64,000 bases of DNA from Mycolicibacterium sediminis (GCF_010731735.1 NZ_AP022588.1:5890001-5954000); one strand, 5' to 3'; shown: positions 42,963-52,338, counted from the stretch's first letter. Program-made: numbers and translations. The notes: generated by a model not told the origin, from the letters alone.

Positions 42963-43265
42963 TCATCGACGCGGACCGATGCCCCCACCGCCGCCGCCCG
43001 GGCGACCGGGACGACCGGGATCCCAGATGACGTCGACATCCCAGCTGTCGTCGCAGTACCAGGGATCCGCGCAGTAGGACGGGTACGCGGGTCCGGCCAG
43101 GGGCGGCGTGGGGCCGCCGCCGCGAACGGTTCCCTGACTGCACACCGTCGAATTGCCCGCTTGTACACAATCTGCCGACGCGGGTGACGCGACGACGACT
43201 CCAACGGGGACGAGCGTCGCGGCGGCGAGACTCGCCGCCAAGCAACGTCTGATCACTGACTCCAC
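42963..43265 (-). CDS. Short secreted Pro/Gly-rich protein
   Basis: 100 aa from GTG (GGGAGGCAAA site). Signal peptide to about residue 31 (VVVASPASADC), then a Cys-rich middle (DCVQAGNSTVCSQG, YCADPWYCDDSW) and a Gly/Pro/Arg tail (PGRPGRPGGGGGG). Four Cys may form two disulfides. Similar small exported proteins are common in mycobacteria; function unknown. GTG 43256 is another start. Confidence 0.7.
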   Translation of the reverse strand: MESVIRRCLAASLAAATLVPVGVVVASPASADCVQAGNSTVCSQGTVRGGGPTPPLAGPAYPSYCADPWYCDDSWDVDVIWDPGRPGRPGGGGGGIGPRR

Positions 43266-43542
43266 TTTGCCTCCCGGACTTGTCGGTCCGCTGCGCGAGG
43301 ACCCATGCGACTGGACCGCGTCCGCGAAGAGTAAGCCCCCGGAACGCATGATGGGCGGCTTTGACACAATCATGATCACAGTCTGCTGATTAATGCCAGG
43401 TGGAAACGGATGTGGTTGCCTCGGTGAAGGATTAGCTCTACTAACAGTATCGTCAATATTAGCCCGAGCACGTTGTCCGAAGTCGACATCGCGCGTCACC
43501 CAAGTGCTAGCGTCCGCATCCTGCCCACCAAGGAGGACGACC

Positions 43543-44103
43543 ATGGTGACGAAGCGCCCGGACTGGAGCACGCCGGCGGCAATGGCGATTCCGCCGGAGG
43601 GATACTTTGAACTCGAACGCGGCCGATACGGTCCGACGTATCCGAAAACACCAGCTTGCCATGGCTTCTCGATCATCGCCAAGGTGAAGGATGGTCGCGA
43701 GGACGTCGTCCGCGCATACGGAAAGACCATCGAGGAGACCATCGCCGCAAGTCCCGACGCCTTGGCGCCGCTGAGGTTGCACTACCTGCGGTGGGTGCTG
43801 TTCGACGTCGGTTCGGGACTGCACTTCCAGTACCAGGGGATCTTCGACACGGACTTCGACAAGTACACCGAGGACGCGGTGCAGCTCTTCGGTGCCACCG
43901 GGATCACGACCGTGTTCACCAATCTCGAGGGATTCCCTGAGGATTGGAAGGAGAACCCGGACGCGTTCATCCAATTCGTTCGTGACCACCAGGTCCCGAG
44001 CTTCCTCGAGTACGGCGAGTACCCCTACGCCACCGCCGACGAGATCAAAAAGGCCCTGCGCCTGAAGGCGGCCTTCTCCGAGATGCTCGACCAGATGCAG
44101 TGA
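43543..44103 (+). CDS. DyP-associated protein, second copy
   Basis: 186 aa, cytosolic. Paralogue of the gene at 40030, here followed by an intact DyP gene whose ATG overlaps its stop (TGATG), so the two products are made together. No Cys pair or known catalytic motif; one conserved CHGF/CYGF Cys and many aromatic residues. It may be a partner or regulator of the peroxidase. AAGGAGGA site before ATG. Confidence 0.78.
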   Translation: MVTKRPDWSTPAAMAIPPEGYFELERGRYGPTYPKTPACHGFSIIAKVKDGREDVVRAYGKTIEETIAASPDALAPLRLHYLRWVLFDVGSGLHFQYQGIFDTDFDKYTEDAVQLFGATGITTVFTNLEGFPEDWKENPDAFIQFVRDHQVPSFLEYGEYPYATADEIKKALRLKAAFSEMLDQMQ

Positions 44104-45434
44104 TGCTCGAGCTCGACGACATTCAGCACATTCTGCTGACCCGTACGCCCGCGATCACCGGGCGCTACGAATTCCTGACCTTCGACACCCCGGAGGGCGG
44201 CCGAGCCTGGGTATCGGAGTTGGCCGATCTGCTGCAGTCTGCGAACGACGCTCAGGCGACGATGGATGAGTCCGAGCGCTGGGTGACACTGGCCTTCACG
44301 TGGAACGGCCTCCGCGCGCTGGGTGTCCCCGAGGACTCGCTGGCCACGTTCCCCGCCGAATTCCGCGAGGGCATGCCGTCGCGGGCCAGCATCCTGGGTG
44401 ACGTCGGCGCCAACGCGCCCCAGAACTGGGTCGGCGACCTGGCCGACGACCGTCTGCACGCCATCGCAATCCTGTTCTCGCGCACCAACGATCGGAACGC
44501 CCGCTCGATCGCGGCGCACGACGAACTCCTGGCGCGTACCGACGGCGTCCGCAGCCTGTCGTACCTCGACCTCAACGCAACGCCACCGTTCGACTACGCC
44601 CACGACCACTTCGGCTTCCGGGACCGGCTGTCGCAGCCGGTCATGAAGGGCAGCGGCGAGGAGCCGACCCCCGGGTCGGGGGCGGCACTCGAGCCCGGCG
44701 AATTCATCCTCGGCTACCCCGACGAGAACGGGCCGGTCGCCGATCTACCCGAACCCGCGGTGCTGTCGAGGAACGGTAGCTTCATGGCCTATCGACGTCT
44801 TCGGGAACACGTTTCGACATTTCGGGACTTCCTTAGCGAACACTCCGAGACCCCGGCCGACGAGGACCTGCTGGCTGCGAAGTTCATGGGAAGGTGGCGC
44901 AGCGGCGCACCGCTCGTGCTGGCACCGGATCGGGACGATCCCGAACTCGGGGCCGACCCGCTTCGCAACAACGACTTCGACTACGGGGAGATGGACCCGC
45001 ACGGCTACGCGTGCCCGCTGGGCTCGCACGCCCGGAGGCTGAATCCGCGCGACACCGCGCACTACATGAACCGGCGCCGCATGATCCGGCGCGGCGCCAC
45101 CTACGGACCCGCCCTGCCGGAGGGGGCTCCCGACGACGGCGCTGATCGCGGCATAGCCGCCTTCATCATCTGCGCCGACCTGGTCCGTCAGTTCGAGTTC
45201 GCCCAGAACGTGTGGATCAACGACGCATCGTTCCACGAACTCGGCAACGAACACGACCCGATCGGTGGCGTTCAGGACGAGACCATGGACTTCACCGTCC
45301 CGAAGCGCCCGATCCGCAAGGTCTACAAGGGGATCCCGGCGTTCACGACGTTGCGGGGCGGCGCCTACTTCTTCCTGCCCGGCATCACGGCCATCCGATA
45401 CCTCGCCGGCCTCGGCGCCCCGCGACGAACATGA
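44103..45434 (+). CDS. DyP-type heme peroxidase
   Basis: 443 aa. Proximal heme His in CPLGSHARRLNPRD, distal Arg region RRMIRRGATYGP, and the catalytic Asp in GFRDRLSQP (171-179). The usual GXXDG is GFRDR here: the last Gly is Arg. Long-type DyP without signal peptide, so cytosolic or cargo of a compartment. No encapsulin gene is near. Coupled on both sides, to the 186-aa gene upstream and the 337-aa gene downstream (ATGA). Confidence 0.9.
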   Translation: MLELDDIQHILLTRTPAITGRYEFLTFDTPEGGRAWVSELADLLQSANDAQATMDESERWVTLAFTWNGLRALGVPEDSLATFPAEFREGMPSRASILGDVGANAPQNWVGDLADDRLHAIAILFSRTNDRNARSIAAHDELLARTDGVRSLSYLDLNATPPFDYAHDHFGFRDRLSQPVMKGSGEEPTPGSGAALEPGEFILGYPDENGPVADLPEPAVLSRNGSFMAYRRLREHVSTFRDFLSEHSETPADEDLLAAKFMGRWRSGAPLVLAPDRDDPELGADPLRNNDFDYGEMDPHGYACPLGSHARRLNPRDTAHYMNRRRMIRRGATYGPALPEGAPDDGADRGIAAFIICADLVRQFEFAQNVWINDASFHELGNEHDPIGGVQDETMDFTVPKRPIRKVYKGIPAFTTLRGGAYFFLPGITAIRYLAGLGAPRRT

Positions 45435-46444
45435 CCACTACCCCTGCACGCACCTACAACCAGGCGCACCTGCCGCGGCAGCACGACGGCCGTCGTCGAA
45501 TCAGCATCTACTGGACGTGGAGTTACCCGTGGGAGGCGCAGCGAGACCCGGCGTCGATGGAGAACCGATTCTCCACGATCACCGAGGTGCGCAACGTCGC
45601 CTGGCCCGCCTACGAGACACCGGAGTACGACTCGGCGACCTTCCTGCAGGGCATCGCGGGGACGCTGGAACTCTTCCACCGCTCGACGCTCGACTTCCAG
45701 GCCGTCGCCGAGGCGGTGACCGGCCACTCGGTGGCTGTGTTCCAGCGCATCGACCAGGCCGGCTACCGGCAACCGATCGACGAGCGGATCCTGGCCGACA
45801 CCGACACCCTCATGGTGTTCGGCCTCGACCACCTCCTCGGCGAGCAGCGCGCCGATCCGGAGGAGATCGCGGCCATCACCGCGTGGCTCGGCCGCGAGGG
45901 CACGTGCCTCCTCCTCGCGCCGCACCACGACGTCGGATTCACCGACGACTACGCGCAGCGGCAAGTCGAGTACGAGCACCACGGTGACCGTCTGGTCCCC
46001 CGGCAGCAACGGTTCAGTGCCTACACCCGGTCGCTGATGACGGCGCTCGAGGTGCCGGTCCGCAACACCTGGGGACTGCGGCCCGCGGTCGCCGAAGGCA
46101 CACGTGAGATCGCCCCGCTCAACGCAGTTCGCGATCTCGACAGTTCCCGTCTGCTGGACGACGTGACGACGTTCAACTTCCACCCGCACCTGCCGCACTA
46201 CGAACTCCTCGCACCGGAGGGACCGACGCTGCGCGTCCTGGGCCGCCAGCGGGTCGACCCGCATCGTCCCCACCCGTTCACCGACGCGGGCAACACGGAA
46301 TTCAATGCATTGATCTGGATGCCGCCGAATGGACAGCGCGCCGGCGACCTCGTCCTCGTCGACTCGACGCACTTCACCACGCTGTTCGGCGGCACCGACA
46401 GTCTGCGGAACCTCTGGAGGAATCTGGCGACGATGTCGACGTGA
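45431..46444 (+). CDS. Protein of the DyP cassette, unknown fold
   Basis: 337 aa, cytosolic. The middle (DTLMVFGLDHLL, AITAWLGREGTCLLLAPHHDVG) reads like a flavodoxin or class I glutamine amidotransferase-like sheet; His-rich spots TFNFHPHLPHYE and DPHRPHPF could bind a metal. It ends with TNxLWRNLA-type helix. I do not recognise the family. Its ATGA overlap with DyP implies a joint role. Confidence 0.75.
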   Translation: MTTTPARTYNQAHLPRQHDGRRRISIYWTWSYPWEAQRDPASMENRFSTITEVRNVAWPAYETPEYDSATFLQGIAGTLELFHRSTLDFQAVAEAVTGHSVAVFQRIDQAGYRQPIDERILADTDTLMVFGLDHLLGEQRADPEEIAAITAWLGREGTCLLLAPHHDVGFTDDYAQRQVEYEHHGDRLVPRQQRFSAYTRSLMTALEVPVRNTWGLRPAVAEGTREIAPLNAVRDLDSSRLLDDVTTFNFHPHLPHYELLAPEGPTLRVLGRQRVDPHRPHPFTDAGNTEFNALIWMPPNGQRAGDLVLVDSTHFTTLFGGTDSLRNLWRNLATMST

Positions 46445-46493
46445 CCCCCACCGTTCCCCAAGCGGCCACGCGTCGCCCGTGATAGGCACAGAC

Positions 46494-47318
46494 ATGGCCA
46501 TCGTGGAGAACACCACCCGCGCACTGACGCGACTGCTCGCCGCCGCCTCGATCGCGCTCGCCGCCGCGGTGCCGATGACACCGGCGACCGCAGTCGCCGA
46601 GCCCGGGCCCGACCCCGTCGCCCCAGGGGACTTCGTCGCACTCGAGGACGTCGACCCGACGATCCTGCAGGACATCCGGTACTTCACGCCGCACAACTTC
46701 ACCGGCGACCCGGTCGACGGGTACGAGGCGCCGATGTGCCTGCTCACCCGCGACGCCGCGGAGGCGCTCCGGCGCGCACAGCAGAGATTCGTGGCCGACG
46801 GATACACGCTGAAGGTCTACGACTGCTACCGCCCGCAACGCGCCGTCAACGACTTCGTCGCGTGGGCCAAGGACCTCCAGGACCAGCGCATGAAGCCCGA
46901 GTTCTATCCGCGTGTCGACAAGTCGATGCTGTTCGAGGACGGCTACATCGCCGAGCAGTCCGGCCACAGCCGCGGCAGCACCGTCGACCTCACCGTCGTC
47001 CCCCTGCCGCCGGTCGAGACGCGGCCGTACGTCCCGGGCGAGCCGCTGGTCGACTGCATCGCGCCGCAGGCCGACCGATTCCCCGACAACGGCGTCGACA
47101 CCGGCACCGGGTACGACTGCTTCGACACCCTCGCGCACACGCTCGACCCGCGGGTCCAGGGCGATCAGCTGAAGAACCGCCTGCTCCTCAAGGACGGTCT
47201 GGAGGCGCAGGGGCTCGCGAACTACGAGAACGAGTGGTGGCACTTCACGTACAAGCCCGAGACCTACCCGGACACGTATTTCGACTTCCCCGTCAGCCGG
47301 GACTCCCTCACCAGCTGA
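46494..47318 (+). CDS. VanX/DdpX-type D-Ala-D-Ala dipeptidase
   Basis: 274 aa. Signal peptide (ALAAAVPMTPATAVAEP), then the M15D domain: VYDCYRPQRAVNDF (substrate Arg), SGHSRGSTVDLTVV (Zn His and Asp) and NEWWHFTY (catalytic Glu and Zn His). All needed residues are present. Being exported, it probably trims D-Ala-D-Ala from cell wall turnover rather than conferring glycopeptide resistance. Confidence 0.9.
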   Translation: MAIVENTTRALTRLLAAASIALAAAVPMTPATAVAEPGPDPVAPGDFVALEDVDPTILQDIRYFTPHNFTGDPVDGYEAPMCLLTRDAAEALRRAQQRFVADGYTLKVYDCYRPQRAVNDFVAWAKDLQDQRMKPEFYPRVDKSMLFEDGYIAEQSGHSRGSTVDLTVVPLPPVETRPYVPGEPLVDCIAPQADRFPDNGVDTGTGYDCFDTLAHTLDPRVQGDQLKNRLLLKDGLEAQGLANYENEWWHFTYKPETYPDTYFDFPVSRDSLTS

Positions 47319-47348
47319 CCGGTGCGGCGGTGACGGCGCCCACACCGT

Positions 47349-47399
47349 CGCAAGGACCGCGTAAGGGGACGTACGCAGCCCGTAAGGAAAGCGTCAAGG
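47349..47399 (+). promoter_or_regulatory. Direct repeats before kdp, candidate KdpE sites
   Basis: CGCAAGG (47349), CGTAAGG (47360), CGTAAGG (47381) and CGTCAAGG (47392) begin 11, 21 and 11 bp apart, so they lie on one face of the helix. OmpR-family regulators such as KdpE bind direct repeats like this. An inverted repeat GTTGAC-N6-GTCAAC follows at 47406-47423. Confidence 0.55.
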
Positions 47400-47438
47400 C
47401 CGCCGGTTGACCCGAACGTCAACCCTACGTTCGACGGC

Positions 47439-47519
47439 ATGGCTGTTCTTGCATACGTCCTGCTGACCGTCGCGGTCTTCGCGGTGTTCGGCGTCATCGC
47501 GCGGGCCCTCGAATCATGA
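47439..47519 (+). CDS. Micro-membrane protein preceding kdpF
   Basis: 26 aa, almost entirely one hydrophobic helix (AYVLLTVAVFAVFGVIARAL). Its stop overlaps the kdpF start as ATGA, so it is translated as part of the kdp operon. It resembles KdpF in size and character and may be a further stabilising subunit. Confidence 0.65.
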   Translation: MAVLAYVLLTVAVFAVFGVIARALES

Positions 47520-47605
47520 GCCTCGCCAACACGGTGGGATTGATCCTCGCCGTTCTGCTCGCCGTCTTCATGACCGCCGCGCTGCTGTTCCCGGAGAGGT
47601 TCTGA
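47516..47605 (+). CDS. kdpF: KdpF small subunit
   Basis: 29 aa: one helix (VGLILAVLLAVFMTAALLF) with PERF at the end, the KdpF pattern. It stabilises the KdpABC complex. Five bp before kdpA. Confidence 0.88.
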   Translation: MSLANTVGLILAVLLAVFMTAALLFPERF

Positions 47606-47609
47606 CACG

Positions 47610-49283
47610 GTGTCGTCCACGACCGCGGGGGTCCTGTTCCTCGCCTCCCTCATCCTGGCGCTCGTCGCCGTGCACAAGCCGCTCGGCGACTACATGTACC
47701 GGGTGTACGACGACGGCGCCCGCAACTCACGCGTCGAAAGCGCCATCCTCCGGGCGATCGGCGCCGACCCGGACGCTCAGCAGGGCTGGGCGGCATACGC
47801 CCGCAGCGTCCTCGCCTTCTCCGCGGTCGGCGTCCTCGCGCTGTTCGCGTTCCAGCTCGTCCAGGGCGTACTGCCCCTGCACCTCAACGATCCCGCCACC
47901 GAGATGACCCCGGCGCTCGCCTGGAACACCGCGGTCAGCTTCGTCACCAACACGAACTGGCAGGCCTACTCAGGCGAGTCCACCCAGGGCCATCTCGTAC
48001 AGATGGCCGGTCTCACGGTGCAGAACTTCGTCTCGGCCGCCGTCGGCATGGCCGTCGCGGTCGCGCTCGTCCGCGGTTTCGCACGGCAGCGCAGCGGCGA
48101 GCTGGGCAACTTCTGGGTCGACCTGGTCCGTGGCATCATCCGGATCCTGTTGCCGCTGGCCGTCATCGGTGCCATCGTCCTCATCGCCGGCGGCGTGATC
48201 CAGAACTTCGCTCTGCACACCCAGGTGGTCGAGACGCTCGCCGGCGGCCGGCAGACGATCCCCGGTGGACCCGTGGCCAGCCAGGAGGTCATCAAGGAAC
48301 TCGGCACCAACGGCGGCGGCTTCTTCAACGCCAACTCGTCGCACCCCTTCGAGAACCCGACCGCCTGGACCAACTGGATCGAGAACTTCCTGCTGCTCGT
48401 CATCGCGTTCACGCTGCCCCGGGTGTTCGGTCGAATGGTCGGCAGCCGCAAGCAGGGGTACGCGATCGTCGCGGTGATGGGCGTGATCGCCACGCTGAGC
48501 ATCTCGTTGACGATGTTCTTCCAGCTCCAGGCGCACGGGACCGTCCCCACGGCGGTCGGCTCGGCGATGGAGGGCGTCGAGCAGCGCTTCGGGGTCGCCG
48601 ACTCTGCGGTGTTCGCTGCGTCGACCACTCTGACGTCGACCGGTGCGGTCAACTCGTTCCACGACTCGTACACCAGCCTCGGCGGGCTGATGACCATGTT
48701 CAACATGCAGCTCGGCGAAATCGCGCCCGGCGGTGTGGGTTCCGGCCTCGCGGGCATGCTGATCCTCGCGGTCATCACCGTGTTCGTCGCGGGCCTGATG
48801 GTGGGTCGCACCCCGGAGTACCTCGGCAAGAAGATCACGCCGCGGGAGATCAAGCTCGCCGCCGGCTACTTCCTCGTCACCCCGCTGATCGTGCTGACCG
48901 GCACCGCAATCGCGATGGCCCTGCCGGCACAGCGGGCCAGCATGCTGAACAGCGGGCCGCACGGCCTCTCTGAGGTGCTGTACGCGTTCACCTCGGCGGC
49001 CAACAACAACGGGTCGGCCTTCGCGGGCATCTCGGTCAACACCGAGTGGTTCAACACCGCGCTGGGCCTGGCGATGCTGTTCGGTCGCTTCCTGCCGATC
49101 ATCCTGGTGCTCGCCCTCGCCGGTTCACTTGCCGCGCAGGGTCGTTCGCCGGAGTCCGTCGGAACCCTCCCCACCCACCGGCCGCAGTTCGTCGGGATGG
49201 TCACCGGCGTGACGTTCATCCTCGTCGCACTCACGTTCCTGCCGATGCTCGCGCTCGGCCCCCTCGCTGAAGGAATCCACTGA
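47610..49283 (+). CDS. kdpA: KdpA potassium channel-like subunit
   Basis: 557 aa from GTG, ten membrane helices. Selectivity-filter regions of the four repeats: NTNWQAYSGES, GTNGGGFFNANS, TSTGAVNSFHDSY and SAANNNGSAFAG. Forms the K+ path of the high-affinity KdpFABC pump. Confidence 0.97.
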   Translation: MSSTTAGVLFLASLILALVAVHKPLGDYMYRVYDDGARNSRVESAILRAIGADPDAQQGWAAYARSVLAFSAVGVLALFAFQLVQGVLPLHLNDPATEMTPALAWNTAVSFVTNTNWQAYSGESTQGHLVQMAGLTVQNFVSAAVGMAVAVALVRGFARQRSGELGNFWVDLVRGIIRILLPLAVIGAIVLIAGGVIQNFALHTQVVETLAGGRQTIPGGPVASQEVIKELGTNGGGFFNANSSHPFENPTAWTNWIENFLLLVIAFTLPRVFGRMVGSRKQGYAIVAVMGVIATLSISLTMFFQLQAHGTVPTAVGSAMEGVEQRFGVADSAVFAASTTLTSTGAVNSFHDSYTSLGGLMTMFNMQLGEIAPGGVGSGLAGMLILAVITVFVAGLMVGRTPEYLGKKITPREIKLAAGYFLVTPLIVLTGTAIAMALPAQRASMLNSGPHGLSEVLYAFTSAANNNGSAFAGISVNTEWFNTALGLAMLFGRFLPIILVLALAGSLAAQGRSPESVGTLPTHRPQFVGMVTGVTFILVALTFLPMLALGPLAEGIH

Positions 49284-49285
49284 CC

Positions 49286-51430
49286 ATGACCGTCACCGCC
49301 GTACAGGGGCGCACCGCCGAACGCGCGGACGAACCCGAACCCAAGACCCGCGTCCAGGGCGGCCTGCTCGACCCGCGCATGCTGTGGACGTCGCTCCCCG
49401 ACGCCGTGCGCAAGTGCGATCCGCGCACGCTGTGGCGCAACCCCGTCATGTTCATCGTCGAGGTCGGCGCGGTGTGGAGCACCGTGCTCACGGCGTTGCA
49501 CCCGACGTGGTTCGCGGGAGCCGTCGTCTTCTGGCTGTGGTTGACCGTGGTCTTCGCCAATCTCGCGGAGGCCGTCGCGGAAGGACGCGGCAAGGCCCAG
49601 GCCGATAGCCTTCGAAAGGCCAAGTCCGACACCGTCGCACGCCGTTTGAAGGGCTGGGCGCCGGATAGGCCCGGCACCGTCGAAGAGGTCGGCGCGCCGC
49701 TGCTCCAGCAGGGTGACGTGGTGGTCGTCGAAGCCGGCGAGGTGATCCCCGGTGACGGTGACATCGTCGACGGCATTGCCTCGGTGGACGAGTCGGCGAT
49801 CACCGGCGAGTCGGCACCGGTGATCCGGGAGTCGGGCGGCGACCGCTGCGCCGTCACCGGTGGCACCACCGTCCTGAGCGACCGCATCGTCGTGAAGATC
49901 ACGCAGAAGCCGGGCGAGAGCTTCATCGACCGGATGATCGCCCTCGTCGAGGGCGCCAACCGGCAGAAGACGCCCAACGAGATCGCCCTCAACATCCTGC
50001 TGGCCGCCCTCACGCTGATCTTCGTGTTCGCCGTCGCCACACTGCAACCGCTGGCCATCTACTCCAAGGCCAACAACCCCGGCGTCCCCGACGGGCTCGC
50101 CCTCACCGGCGACGGCATCAGCGGCATCGTGATGGTCGCGCTCCTGGTCTGTCTCATCCCGACCACCATCGGTGCCCTCCTGAGCGCCATCGGAATCGCC
50201 GGAATGGACCGCCTCGTGCAACGCAACGTCCTCGCGATGTCCGGCCGCGCGGTCGAGGCCGCGGGTGACGTCAACGTCCTGCTGCTGGACAAGACCGGCA
50301 CCATCACCCTCGGCAACCGGCAGGCCGGCGCCTTCCTCCCCCTCGACGGCGTCACCGCCGACGACTTCGCCGACGCCGCCCAGTTGTCCAGCCTTGCCGA
50401 CGAGACGCCCGAGGGCCGGTCGATCGTGCAGTTCGCCACCGAGCAGGGCCGCGCACCGATGTCGGCGAACCTCGACGGCGCGCGATGGATCGAGTTCACC
50501 GCCGCCACCCGCATGTCCGGCGTCGACGTCGGGGATCGGTCCCTGCGCAAGGGCGCCACCGCGTCGGTCGCCGAGTGGGTGCGCAGCGAGGGCGGTTCCG
50601 TGCCGGACGAACTCGGCGCCATCGTCGAACGGGTCTCCGGCTCGGGCGGCACACCACTCGTGGTCGGCGAGGTGCGTGACGGCCGCGCCCGGGCACTGGG
50701 CGTCATCCACCTCAAGGACGTCGTGAAGCCGGGCATGCGCGAACGGTTCGAGGAGATGCGCCGGATGGGCATCCGCACCGTGATGATCACCGGCGACAAC
50801 CCGTTGACCGCCAAGGCGATCGCCGACGAGGCCGGTGTCGACGACTTCCTCGCCGAGGCCACGCCCGAGGACAAGCTGGCGCTGATCAAGCGGGAGCAGG
50901 AGGGCGGCAAGCTCGTCGCGATGACCGGCGACGGCACCAACGACGCACCCGCGCTCGCTCAGGCCGACGTGGGCGTCGCGATGAACACCGGCACGTCGGC
51001 AGCCAAGGAGGCCGGCAACATGGTCGACCTCGACTCGGACCCGACCAAGCTCATCGAGATCGTCGAGATCGGCAAGCAGTTGCTGATCACCCGCGGCGCG
51101 CTCACCACGTTCTCGATCGCCAACGACATCGCGAAGTACTTCGCCATCATCCCGGCGCTGTTCGTCACGCTGTTCCCCGGCCTCGACCTGCTCAACGTCA
51201 TGCGGCTGCACAGTCCGCAGTCCGCGATCCTGTCCGCGGTCGTCTTCAACGCGATCGTCATCATCGCGCTGATCCCGCTGTCGCTGCGCGGTGTGCGCTA
51301 CACGCCGAGCAGCGCGTCGAAGTTGTTGAGCCGCAACCTGCTGGTGTACGGCCTCGGCGGCATCGTCGCCCCGTTCGTCGGCATCAAACTCATCGATCTA
51401 CTCGTCCAACTCTTCCCCGGGATGTCCTGA
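49286..51430 (+). CDS. kdpB: KdpB P-type ATPase subunit
   Basis: 714 aa. SAITGESAPVIRESGGD (actuator with TGES), LLDKTGTITLGN (phosphorylated Asp), GDGTNDAPALAQADVGVAMNTGT (hinge), and FSIANDIAKYFAIIPA in the membrane part. It hydrolyses ATP to drive K+ uptake through KdpA. Two bp after kdpA. Confidence 0.97.
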   Translation: MTVTAVQGRTAERADEPEPKTRVQGGLLDPRMLWTSLPDAVRKCDPRTLWRNPVMFIVEVGAVWSTVLTALHPTWFAGAVVFWLWLTVVFANLAEAVAEGRGKAQADSLRKAKSDTVARRLKGWAPDRPGTVEEVGAPLLQQGDVVVVEAGEVIPGDGDIVDGIASVDESAITGESAPVIRESGGDRCAVTGGTTVLSDRIVVKITQKPGESFIDRMIALVEGANRQKTPNEIALNILLAALTLIFVFAVATLQPLAIYSKANNPGVPDGLALTGDGISGIVMVALLVCLIPTTIGALLSAIGIAGMDRLVQRNVLAMSGRAVEAAGDVNVLLLDKTGTITLGNRQAGAFLPLDGVTADDFADAAQLSSLADETPEGRSIVQFATEQGRAPMSANLDGARWIEFTAATRMSGVDVGDRSLRKGATASVAEWVRSEGGSVPDELGAIVERVSGSGGTPLVVGEVRDGRARALGVIHLKDVVKPGMRERFEEMRRMGIRTVMITGDNPLTAKAIADEAGVDDFLAEATPEDKLALIKREQEGGKLVAMTGDGTNDAPALAQADVGVAMNTGTSAAKEAGNMVDLDSDPTKLIEIVEIGKQLLITRGALTTFSIANDIAKYFAIIPALFVTLFPGLDLLNVMRLHSPQSAILSAVVFNAIVIIALIPLSLRGVRYTPSSASKLLSRNLLVYGLGGIVAPFVGIKLIDLLVQLFPGMS

Positions 51431-51431
51431 C

Positions 51432-52298
51432 ATGTCGCTCTCCACTCTCGCCCGACAGCACTGGGCCGCGCTGCGCGCCCTGCTGGTGTTCACCGTCATC
51501 CTCGGCGGCGCCTATCCCGTGGCCATCTGGCTGATCGCCATGCTCCCCGGCCTGGACGGCAAGGCCCAGGGCTCGATCGTCGAGGCGAACGGAAAGCCGG
51601 TGGGCAGCAGCCTCATCGGCCAGTCGTTCACCGACGCCGACGGTTCCCCGCTCGCCACGTACTTCCAGAGCCGTCCGTCGGCGGCCGGCGACGGGTACGA
51701 CACGATGGCGACCAGCGCGAGCAACCTCGGTCCGGAGAGCATGGTCGACGCCCCCGACAAACCCAGCCTGCTGACGCTGGTGTGCACCCGCAGCCACGAC
51801 GTCGGCGCGGCCAACGGCGTCGACGGCGCGCGGCCGTTCTGCACGGGCGGCGGCGTGGGTGCGGTGCTGTCGGTGATCGGGTCGCGCGACGCCTCGGGGA
51901 CCGTCACCCGACCGACGCGGGTGATCAGCGTCAACGAGCCGTGCGAGACCACCACGACGCCGTTCCTGGACGTCTACGAGGGCGTGCGGGTGCAGTGCGC
52001 GGTCCCCGGCGAGGACTACTCGATGGGCCAGCTCGTCCCGATCCGCGGCGCCGCCTCCGCCGACTCGCCGGTGCCCGCCGACGCCGTCACCGCCAGCGGC
52101 AGTGGTCTCGACCCGCACATCTCGCCCGCCTACGCCGCTCTGCAGGTCGAGGGCGTCGCCCGGGCCCGCGGCGTCGATCCGGCCCTGGTGCGGACGATCG
52201 TCGCGCAGCACACCGAGGGCCGCGCCCTGGGTTTCATGGGTGAGCCGGCGGTCAACGTGCTCGGGGTGAACCTCGCGCTCGACCAACTGGGTGAGTAG
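51432..52298 (+). CDS. kdpC: KdpC subunit, long form
   Basis: 288 aa, against roughly 190 in most KdpC proteins. One N-terminal helix, GQSFTDADGSPLATYFQSRPS and LGPES of the family, and the end ARARGVDPALVRTIVAQHTEGRALGFMGEPAVNVLGVNLAL. Between LTLVCTRSHDV and VPIRGAASADSPVP there is an insertion of about 95 residues with four Cys. Function of the insertion is unknown. Confidence 0.93.
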   Translation: MSLSTLARQHWAALRALLVFTVILGGAYPVAIWLIAMLPGLDGKAQGSIVEANGKPVGSSLIGQSFTDADGSPLATYFQSRPSAAGDGYDTMATSASNLGPESMVDAPDKPSLLTLVCTRSHDVGAANGVDGARPFCTGGGVGAVLSVIGSRDASGTVTRPTRVISVNEPCETTTTPFLDVYEGVRVQCAVPGEDYSMGQLVPIRGAASADSPVPADAVTASGSGLDPHISPAYAALQVEGVARARGVDPALVRTIVAQHTEGRALGFMGEPAVNVLGVNLALDQLGE

Positions 52299-52338
52299 CT
52301 CGCGGATCGCCCCGACCAAAGGGGTGGATGATGGGCAG

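Noticed and set aside
47610..52298. Long minus-strand open frames across kdpA, kdpB and kdpC
   Set aside because: Antisense shadows common in GC-rich genes; the plus strand holds complete Kdp subunits.
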